DNA of 64,000 nucleotides from Adineta vaga (lineage: Eukaryota; Rotifera): positions 10,416,001 through 10,480,000 of the forward strand of contig CP075497.1 in NCBI GenBank assembly GCA_021613535.1, given 5' to 3'. Each line of letters begins with the position of its first letter. Position 1 is the stretch's first letter. The notes beneath the pieces are model-generated. The model made no database searches and was not told the origin of the DNA. It saw only the letters and a program-made list of their open reading frames with translations. The translations under genes and the position numbers were made by a program. This document shows, piece after piece, positions 51,744 through 64,000 of this stretch.

Positions 51744-53785
51744 TCAATTGATTGAATAAAGCACCATTGAAATGAAGATCGAACCAACAAATATTTCCCA
51801 GGATATTTCAAATATTAATCCATCATTATCTATTAAATTTGTTTCCTTTGAATGGATATTTTCAGATGGACATTTATTCTTCCAAAACTGTACAGTAGAA
51901 GGAATAATTAATTTCTTCATTTGACTTTGATTAACTTTTAAATGCATGACTGATGCTGTTGATATATTTCCAATGGGTAACCATGGATCTTGAAATGTTG
52001 AACTTATTGGTTGACCTATTTTAATAAAATTTGACCATTGTTCTATTAATTGTTTACTAAATTTTTTTTCTTCTTCAGTATATGGTTGTATTGGATTGAG
52101 ATTAAGACTTTGATTTAATCCATATCGAACATATTCAATTAATGGAAATGAATTTAAAGTTGAATTTGGTTCATCATATAATAAAGGTGTACCCCATGTA
52201 TATTCAAGTTCAGCAAAATGTCCCACTAAATCTCGTTTATGTAAATAATCATTACATGGTGTGGGATGTTCTTGAGCAGTTCGATGAGAATATTGATAAA
52301 GATATGTTCGATTTGAATATTTTAAATGTTGTTCAACAAAACGATAATAATCATTATTAAATAAAATATCAGTAATAAGACGAGAATAATTGTAGAATGC
52401 AGCACAATAACAATCGATTGATTGAGAACAATTGACAGGAATTTTATCAATATGATATCTAAGAATAGAAAATGAATAGTTGTGAGATCAGTATTAATTT
52501 AATATAACTTACAATTCTAAAGCTTTTTGATGTAAACAAGTTTTATCTGGTTGCATTGTTGATAGAAATTTTAAAGTTATTTCAGTAAAATTTACATTAT
52601 CAAGTGTAATTGTTTCTGGATTTGATTGTTCCATAATAATAGGTACAATTGCTACATAAACACCTATAATTTATATGAAAAGAAGATAACTTCAATATTT
52701 CTATTCACGGTTCACTTACCTTCATCATCTGTCGCTCCCATTAATATATCAAGATCTGCTAAAGTATCGTTTTGTTGAAATTCTTCTCGAAATTCACTCA
52801 TAAAATGTCCTGCAGTAACAACATTTGTATGATTAGCACTCGTATATGAATGATGTTCATATTCAGCTATTAATTCAAAATCTCGTTCTTCTAAACATTT
52901 CAATCTTTCATCAAATGTTCGCCACATTCCACAACCATTATCCAAAGCAACTGTATCAAATTTTTCCATGGCATCACGTGCTTTTAAATGTGACCAAATA
53001 TTAAATGGACTACCACTTTGTAATAATAATCGACGTATTCGACCTTGATTTAGTGGTGATTTTGCTAAATAATAAGCATGAGGAGCACCAGCTGAATGAC
53101 CACCAACAGTAATACGATGAATATCACCACCTAATGCCTGTCCATTTTTATAGATCCAATCTAAAACCAAGGCTTGATCATAGAGACCAAGATTTCCTTC
53201 TAAACGACCATCACCTGATGAGAGAAAACCAAAAAGATTTAAGCGAAAATTAAATGTTATAACAATAATATCGCCTAGAGCAGCAAGAATCGTTCCATCA
53301 AAAACATTTCCTGTACCAATTTGACCTGAACCACCATGAATCCACATAAATATTGCTTTCTTTCTTTGAATATTATCATCGGTTGTCATCGGAATAAAAA
53401 CATTTAAAAACAAGCAATGCTCAGCTGGATATGATTTAACAGAAAAAATACCATAACTAATTGAACAAGTTGGCATTGAAAGATTGACTCCTATATTGCC
53501 TGGACATGAACCAAATGTTGGTTTACAAAAGGGTCCTGGTGAAGTTGCTTGGATAATTTGATCATTTTCTTTTAGAATAGGTGTAGCTCGATCAAATCGC
53601 TTATGAATCCGTCCATATTCAATTCCAAGATATTGTTGAATGATTCTTTTCCCATAATTAACAGTTCGACCGACATAGATACCCGATGATGTGTTCAATA
53701 ATTGAACAGCAAATGTTGAATCGAATATCGATGATAAGAATAAAATAATAATTAGAAGAGAGTATATAAATATCTTCCAAGACAT
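51744..53785 (-). CDS. Cholinesterase-like type-B carboxylesterase, membrane anchored
   Basis: Three exons: 53785-52720, 52663-52513, 52458-51744; 643 aa. Seen: signal peptide (1-26), EHCLFLNVF (family EDCLYLN), oxyanion-hole WIHGGSGQ, nucleophile GGHSAGA with Ser231, acid ATDDEG with Glu355, and His486 in VGHFAELEYTWG, so the catalytic triad is complete. About ten N-glycosylation sites are present. The C-terminus is hydrophobic (about 620-640), a TM anchor or GPI signal. The choline-binding Trp of acetylcholinesterase appears replaced by Phe by alignment with the CLFLN segment. It may therefore be a general carboxylesterase or a neuroligin-like relative with a retained active site. Function: ester hydrolysis at the cell surface. 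Confidence 0.88.
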
Positions 53786-54737
53786 AAACAGCTGTAGTAC
53801 ATTTGGTGATGTCCAATAGTAATGGACTCGATTTTTTTTGGAGAGAAAAAAAGGAGAAATAGATGAAGAAGAGAAAAACAGATAGAAAGAGAGAAAAATA
53901 GAAAAACACTATGAATATACAAAAGTGCCTTCGAGAGAATTGAAATAATCAGCGTGGGCTTTCTTCTTCTTCTTCTTTTTCTTCTCTTACTTTTGATCTC
54001 GTTTCGTTAATGTTAATGTAAGACAATTTTGGATACAAATGACTGATATAAACATTAGGAAAGCTTATCATTGAGGTTGTCGTTTCTCTAACTCAATTGT
54101 TAGTGGAGATATCAGTTAAACACAAAACAGAGAATCATTTTGTATGTTGTCAACAGATGTGATCTCTCGTCACTAATCACGGTACAGAAGGAAGAAAAGA
54201 AAAAAGATTCAATTACATAATCTAACAAGTCCTCGTCGTCGTCATCATCATCATTGTCTAATTGACATAAGTATCTGTTGTTTGGGGGTAGTGTCGACGA
54301 GAGTATCTTCAGTCTATCATCTTCATTGTCAAAATTTTTATCTTGATAAGCGATAAACCTACACGATTTGATTAGAAAAACGTTTCAATCCTAAATAGAT
54401 TTATCCATCTATCAACATTCAACTGTCATAACCGTATGAATCTTGTTATTATTATTAAATCTACAATATGTTATTTCTGTCAATCTTTATTTATCAAACA
54501 TTGATCAAGTATGACATTTTCAAGACAAGAAAAGAAAAAAAGAATATAAGAACTAAGATATGCATCAATGAATACAAAGAGATGAAGAAAAGAAAAGAGA
54601 AGAAAAGAAAATAATCGATCATCTTTTGTTTTCCTTCATCCAGTCTCAATAATATTAATAAGAAGAATCTTGAAATCAGATTGTTTTCTCGATTGATTTA
54701 TAAGAGATAATAAATTCTAGTTTATTTTGTTGATGAT
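53786..54737. other. Intergenic, no gene seen
   Basis: AT-rich upstream flank of the esterase gene with short TTC and GTC/ATC repeats; nothing recognised. Confidence 0.5.
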
Positions 54738-55100
54738 TTAGGATTTTTCGAAGAATCGAAAAAATCGAATCAATAAGCCGATGGAAACAATTATAAAACA
54801 AAGAAATAAAAATTTAATTAAGTATCCCAAATAATGATTTTGTATATGATTATTATCATCATCTATGTCTGTCAATGAAAGACTTCGATCAATAGCTTTG
54901 CGGAAGTTAACATGAGCTAAACTATGTCGACGATTGGTAATCGATTGACTTATAAAGAAGAAAAACAAATCAATATAAAAGTCATGTCATATCTTGCTCT
55001 TAACATACGTATCTCCTTGTTCATTCGAAATATGACCATGAATTGTACCAGATTGTCGTTGTGGATATCGGCTATTTCCATTTTTATCACTTGAAGTCAT
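54738..55100 (-). CDS. Small tail-anchored orphan protein
   Basis: Exons 55100-55009 and 54948-54738; 100 aa. The N-terminal 60 residues are polar (MTSSDKNGNSRYPQRQSG), then comes a basic stretch. One hydrophobic helix (YLIKFLFLCFIIVSIGLLI) sits near the C-terminus, followed by a short basic tail. The layout is that of a tail-anchored membrane protein. No SNARE heptad or known family was seen. The frame continues across a 60-nt intron, which supports a real gene. Confidence 0.5.
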
Positions 55101-57333
55101 ATTAAATTTCTATTTTCAGTTACCGAAGTAGGAGTATCTTGAAAAATGTGCTAGTAACAACAGGTAAAAATGATTGTCACCAAGAAAATTTTCTTGTTTA
55201 GATCACGTAAAGAATGAAGAAGTCTGAAATTTCTCACATCATTATCGTCATTACCTCTAACCGTGATTTCCTTTTGGAAAGTGCCGGATGCAAATTTAGA
55301 CTGAACTTTTCTGAAACATTGTCAGACACATTCTTGATTAAAAAAAGTGTCGAAAACATTTGTATCACTAGGTATTGAAATAGATTATTTATACTTACGA
55401 TTGAAACATTTGCAAAAGTCTTAACGAATAATAATCATACGTATATTTCTCGAAGTATTATCAAGGGAATGAAAAAATGAAGATATAATTTTGACTTCTA
55501 TTTGCACATAGTTATTACTACGGAAATTGAATAATGCGATCGTGCAAAATAAGTAACTAAATGATCATACAAAAAAAAAGGAGTCGAGTAAAAACATTCT
55601 AAAAAACGACGTCATTTAAAATATTATTATCTTCAACTTTAATCAACATGTATATTTGATGAAGATTTCATGTTGTTGATACATAAACAATAATTGACAA
55701 TGAAAGATTTTCGTCGAATATCATGTGACTGAAACAGAAACAAAGACGCCAGTATTGTTTGGTACATTTCAATAGATAGAAGTTTATTCTGACCTTATTA
55801 TTTTTCCGATTTGAATATTAATATGAGGAGAAATGAAACACAGATGTAAATTACGAAAACTATCAGTAGTGATTGTTTATTAGAAAAAGAACTTTCTATA
55901 GTGATTGCAATGATCAATGACAATATACGTTGGATATTAAATGCACATCAATTCTATATTGATGAAATCGATATATACTCGAAAACTGAATTGATTTTGA
56001 ATTATAAATTGATATGACTATATTTTTGTGATCCTATTTAAGCTTCATCGTTTTTCTCTTTAACTGCATTGCATTCGTCTCTGTTGACTAACTTATAATG
56101 ACATTTTCTTTGATAATCTATTTCGGAAAAAAAGAAAATATCAAATTGATCTTTTTCTCGTCTGAAAAACAAACTATTCGATGAATTCCATCAATATTAT
56201 TTTCCTATGACATCAACTGACATCTTCAACCGATCAATAGGTATAATTATGAATAGACGAGTAGTAGTTATTCTTCTTCTTTTTGTTTCCGCTACTTGAT
56301 TAGATCGACATTTGTTTGCTTCATTTAGATTTTTCATAGATCTCGTTTTTTTCCTTTCTGTATTGTCAATTCATTCGAATTCTCGGAAATAAAGTAATCG
56401 AGAAGTTAAAGTTCGACTTGAAAAGAAAAAAACCTTATTTCAATCGGTATTGTTAATAATAATTCAATTGTCATCAGTCTGTCATTTTCTATTCGACTAG
56501 AAGAGTAAAGAGTAAATCGATTAATTTACATAATGTCAAGATCGATATGAATCTGACATGCAATAAAATTGAATAGATTTATTATTATTGTTTGTCAAAT
56601 CATATTTTTTTTCTTTGGACTATGAATAAACTATGGATGGTAATGACTATTAGCGACAACTATTTTCGTATTTAAGTTTTGTTTCTTCGTCAGAAATAAA
56701 TGCGAATAAAAAAGCATTTATTGAAGAAAAGAAAGATTTTTCTTCTCTTTTTTCTTTCGAATAGATCGAGAAAAAAAACAATTTGAGCAGAAGAATATCG
56801 ACATATTATTTATTTTTGTACCTCCTATTTCGTTACATCTAAGGTGTGCAATATGAGATAGAAATCATGTCTTTCTTTTGTCGATATATTCATATACTTA
56901 TTTTAAAATATTGCGTGAGCAAGTAGAAAAAAGAAACGCATCACCGAAAGATCAGTTCAATAATTGGTCCGATAAGAATCGAGTAGTTTCTTTTAGTCTA
57001 TTCTTTTCATTCGTTCGTCATCTTATTGTTGTTTATTTGTCATTCAAGAAACATTATTCATCATCAGATGTTATAGAATGAATTTTTTCCTTTTCTTCTT
57101 TCTTTTTTTTTTGATTATATTTTCTATTACATGAATTAATTATTTAATATGATTTTATTTGATCAGTTATGATCGAATTATATTGTTGGCACTCATAAGA
57201 AAAGTTAAACAATCAAAATACAAACCAACAAATAAAAACTTTATTCCAATTATTTCCATCCTTATTTTCATTTGTTCATCTTGGATCCGTCGAGCTGAAG
57301 CGATTTTCAGACGCAATCACTCATCTGCGACAA
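55101..57333. other. Divergent intergenic region, no gene seen
   Basis: 2.2 kb of AT-rich DNA between the tail-anchored gene (minus) and PP2A-B56 (plus). No element recognised; it may carry noncoding 5' exons of the latter. Confidence 0.45.
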
Positions 57334-60226
<2,893 letters not shown>

Positions 60227-61300
60227 ATGAACATTTTCTTTTATATCGATAGAACATATATGAAAAGAATCTTTTTTCTTCTACATTATCTCAATTTACT
60301 TATCTAGTTAAAACTACTTTCTTTTCTTTTTCTTTTGTACAGAATTGAAAACATAAGTTCAAAAATGAAATAACAAAGAGTGAACTAAAGTCTCTCTTTC
60401 GCATAGGATTCATTTCTGTTTAGTGTGCGTGATCACATGTCTCTTCTCTTCTTCTTTTTTTGCTCTTTCCGCTTGTATTTTTCTACGCACATATATGTCG
60501 TGAGCATGTTTCGCGTTGTTCGTCTTTCTTTTCATTCTTTTGTCGTATGTTCGATTAGGCGAAGCCGACAACAAACTTTGTTCTTCCCAAGTTCGCGTTT
60601 CTTTCTTTTTTTTCCTTTATATATATATATACATATATACATTATACTCATATTCTGTCACTTTCTTTTTCTTTTATCATCGAACAATTAAATAATCGCT
60701 CTGTTTGTTCTATTCTTTCTTTTTTCTAAAAAAATAGATCTGTATGCGTGTATGAACGTGTGCATATTCGCGGATTTCGATCAATCGATCTCAAACATGA
60801 AAAAAAAATCAAAAAAAAGTTTAATGTACAAGAAAAGATCTGTTATTCTTCTTTCTTGTCCGCGTGGTTTGTGTGATCATTTCTGCCTTCTTTGCGTATA
60901 TTCGTATGTGTGTAATTCATTTTTTTTTCATTCTTTTCGCGGCTTTTGTTTGTAAAACAACAACATAACATCAATCTTTTATTCCTAATGTTCATTCTTT
61001 TTTTTTCTCTTACGACTTATGTGGTTTTTTCTTTATTTGATTATAGATTTTATCACCATCTTTCTCTAAATCCGACTGTTATCATCAACGGTTTTGGTTT
61101 CGGTTTTGTTCTTCTTTATTCAATCATCTATTTCCATTGCTGATTTCAATAGATAAAAGAGAAAGAAAAACCAAGAAACAACACTTCTTATTTTTTTCAT
61201 TACATTGAAATTTTGTTCGTTCGTTCATTCGTTTGTTTGTTTATTATTATTTATTGTGTTTATTATAACACATTAATTTGTTATTGAATTGGAAAAAATT
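60227..61300. other. Intergenic, no gene seen
   Basis: T-rich spacer with long pyrimidine runs. The start of the SZRD1-like gene is taken at ATG 61301, not the in-frame TTG before it. Confidence 0.5.
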
Positions 61301-62884
61301 ATGGTCGATACAGTGACGACAACAAAAACAGCAAGAACAACAATGGGAAATGATAATGATGATTGGGAAGTGGCCGTCGATACGGGTGAATTTGATAAAC
61401 GGCTTGAACAGCAAGAGAAAACTCGCGCATCGAATCAAGTAAACTTTTGCATAGTTAATACTGAAGACTAGATGATATTGATTGATTGATTGAATCTCAG
61501 TTGTTAGTTTGATTTTCTTAAAGCTCATTAGCGAAATATAAGAAGATGTAAGTGACAATAATCTGACGTAGTAATGATAGTTACTCGTTGATACAAAAAT
61601 AGTATGTCTTTGAAGACGCTATTTTTATATTTGGAAAGACGTCATGGTTAGTACAACTAAGACAATTATGATCCTGTTTTATGTTAAATTACAAAAAAAT
61701 TTCACGCTGATTATTTTCGATCATTGTAGTTTTGATTATAACGACTATTTTTAATTTATAAAGATACATTTTGATCTACTATTTTCTAGGAATCTGTAAC
61801 ATCTGCTGCACCGCCCGCTATCACTGATGATGACAGTCGAAATACTACAAGTTTCAATTTAATGAATTCGAATAAACCAATTCGAATTCTGAAAAGACCA
61901 ACCAGTCAATCACATTTATCCACCAATAGCGATGTACCTAATTCTTCAATAGCACCTCAAACTGTTATACCTAACAATACTACTTCGGCAACGATAACGT
62001 CATCAAATAATACCAATAATACAAATGACAGTAATTCATCCTCTTCTTACAATAGTTCTTCGTCTACAACAGTGCCTGTCATATCGATCATTCCACGAAA
62101 TCAAACAAAAGATTCAATCAATTCGTCAGAATCAATAGCAACACCTGTTTTTACTTCAATTTCGTCGTCTGCACAATCAACAAAACCTCCCATTAAAACT
62201 TATGAACAACGTGAACTTGAATACAGATTAGCTAGACTTAGGTAAATTCTTTCAGAAAAAGAAATATTAACTCTTGTTCTGATCATTATTATTTCTTTCA
62301 GAATTATGGGCGAAGAAGAAAGTTCAGCAAAAGATGATGATGATGATATACCTACTGTTGAAGTAACGCCTTTGTCTACAGACGATAGTACTAAAACGGC
62401 ATTGTCTTCAACGACAAGATCAACAAATAAAATGAATGGATTTTCACAACCACCTCTTCAATGTCATTCAACACCTGGTAGTTATGCTTCAGATTTATAT
62501 ACACTCAATAATGTCCCATCAAATACAGGAACAATTCATTTTACACCAAATAATAATACTAATAATAATAGTACGGCAAATCTTGGAACAGGACCTTTTT
62601 CTTCGCCTAACTTTCCTCAACATTATCGTAATACATTTACCGGTCCATACTCTCATTTACTACCGACTCCACCTGGAGTTCCACGTTATCCTATACCAGC
62701 AACAACAACTACTACACTCTATATGACATCCACAGCACCATTTATCAGCGCACCATTATCATCTGTATCTTCGTCATATCATTATCCACCACAGCAGCAT
62801 CCAAATTTGTCAACAAATAATTGGTATCATTATCAACATCCTCAAACACCGTACGGTACGCAACAATATGGACATCCGCAATAA
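61301..62884 (+). CDS. SZRD1: SZRD1-like SUZ domain protein with long C-terminal extension
   Basis: Exons 61301-61438, 61790-62241, 62302-62884; 390 aa. Seen: DDWEVAVDTGEFDKRLEQQ near the N-terminus, the SUZ-core IRILKRPTS, and EQRELEYRLARLRIMGEEES, all matching SZRD1 and the SUZ motif found in RNA-binding proteins. Between and after them are long Ser/Thr/Asn-rich stretches. The C-terminal 170 residues are rich in Pro, Tyr, His and Gln. Human SZRD1 is about 150 aa, so this is more than twice as long. SUZ segments bind RNA, so a role in mRNA regulation is likely (inference). The ATG follows an AT-rich leader. Confidence 0.87.
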
Positions 62885-64000
62885 ATTATTCACAGAAAGA
62901 AATACATGATTGTTTCATTTTCTCTCTTATTTTTTAAAAAATTCATTCGTCGATCGATCGACATCAGATTTAAAAAAAAAGAAATCAACATTTTTTGTAC
63001 TGCATGTTAAACAGCTTCATAAATTTGAATCCAGCTGGAAGAATATAATTCGCTGACAAATAGTGAGAAACAATTTTAAAATATTCCAAAAGACTTGTGT
63101 TAAGCAATGATACTGTCAAAAGCTGTGCATTTGACTGAACGTGTTCTCCTCTTAACAGTGTCTGTGATACTACTATATACTCTCAGATATCTTCCTATAC
63201 ACAAAAAAAAAACAATTCTTTTCTATCGTTTAACTGAGCTGATGTTTTATTTTTACCTTATATCTTTCTTAGACACTTCGACTTCTGATGATAGAATTAA
63301 CAATCAAAAATAAGCTTTTACTGATTCTTAAAGCCTTTTCTTGAAACTTACGAACTGGCTTCAGTTAACTCCGGAGACCGGAACCATCGTCTTGAGTTAG
63401 GACGAACAATTAGTAAATAAGGATTTAGTCTTTCCTGGCAACGAACACTACCGACAATAATTTCATCAGGTAAGAACAAACATGGTCGAAAGAGGTTTAA
63501 AGATCGTTTACTTGGTGCTTCATTGGAAACAATTATATATTGTATAAATTTTATCATGTTTATTTTGTTGCAAATAAATTTGAAAAAGTTTCGTTGTAAA
63601 ATTCAGCAAAAGAATACACAATGAAAGGTCTATCTTCTATAGAAAAAAATGAAATATATTTTGATATCATGGATAAGTTAGAAAGTGACAAATGAGAAAA
63701 AAGAAGGATTGATCTTGAGAACAAGGATATTTCCAAAACAAATTGAATAGAAAAATAGAACAAGTAACAAAGAGATCAACGTATCTAACTATACTTTGTT
63801 GATCTATTTTCATAGTGAATACGTGCTTTACTCGTCGTCTAATATCTATCGTCGATATTCATACAATCAAATTGTTCAGCGTTCAATATCGAGACTAATA
63901 TTTATTTCAAAATGTGATGAATTCCCATGCTTATTCTTACTAAATTACATTATATCAGAGGAAAATAATTTGGTTAGAATACATTTGTGAACAATTATTA
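62885..64000. other. 3' flank of SZRD1-like gene, mostly no gene seen
   Basis: AT-rich. The only item worth naming is a minus-strand open frame at 63348-63557, listed separately. The window ends in what looks like noncoding DNA. Confidence 0.45.
63348..63557 (-). CDS. Possible small exon or gene, uncertain
   Basis: Open frame of 69 codons. Its middle part is of normal protein composition (NLFRPCLFLPDEIIVGSVRC, then RPNSRRWFRSPEL) rather than low complexity, unlike other short frames nearby. No family recognised. No convincing upstream exon was found within the window; it may be a terminal exon of a gene or chance. Confidence 0.22.
   Translation of the reverse strand: MIKFIQYIIVSNEAPSKRSLNLFRPCLFLPDEIIVGSVRCQERLNPYLLIVRPNSRRWFRSPELTEASS

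Overview
This looks like a piece of animal nuclear genome. It is AT-rich and gene-dense, with GT-AG introns that are mostly 45-80 nt long. I infer a bdelloid rotifer or a close spiralian relative. The reasons are the compact AT-rich genes with tiny introns, intronless orphan 7TM receptors, decaying gene copies, and a bacterial-type YbaY domain built into a spliced, secreted animal gene. The core genes (PRPF19, HSPA5/BiP, GPD2, MEF2, HP1, 4E-BP, PP2A-B56, Rab35-like) show it is metazoan. The species itself is not proven by the sequence. Exon boundaries below were read by eye. For each multi-exon gene they were checked by requiring GT/AG ends, an intact summed reading frame and family homology.

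Layout. 0.3-9.5 kb, plus strand: tetraspanin, RASL10-like GTPase with a poly-His insert, CYP3-clan P450, HP1 chromobox protein, 4E-BP. 10.7-25.1 kb, minus strand: secreted YbaY-Kunitz protein, CD225/dispanin, PRPF19, KIAA0319L-like receptor, orphan 7TM receptor, tandem pair of Rab35-like GTPases. 25.4-31.8 kb, plus strand: protein with about ten xQT motifs resembling LC8 dynein-light-chain sites, then a second orphan 7TM receptor. 31.9-33.6 kb, minus strand: secreted acidic protein with 14-residue repeats. 34.4-37.1 kb, plus strand: a decaying segment with a frameshifted ABCG2-like transporter and a relic of a PKA type II regulatory subunit. 37.2-42.2 kb: three small orphan genes and BiP. 44-55.1 kb, minus strand: MEF2, mitochondrial glycerol-3-phosphate dehydrogenase, cholinesterase-like protein, small tail-anchored protein. 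57.3-62.9 kb, plus strand: PP2A B56 subunit and a long SZRD1-like SUZ protein.

The genes do not form a pathway or operon. The neighbourhood is an ordinary mosaic of housekeeping and signalling genes. I found no CRISPR array, rRNA or tRNA gene, intact transposon, prophage or defence island. The most unusual items are the YbaY-Kunitz fusion, the xQT-array protein, the repeat protein, the PKA-RII relic and the poly-His insert in the RASL10-like GTPase.
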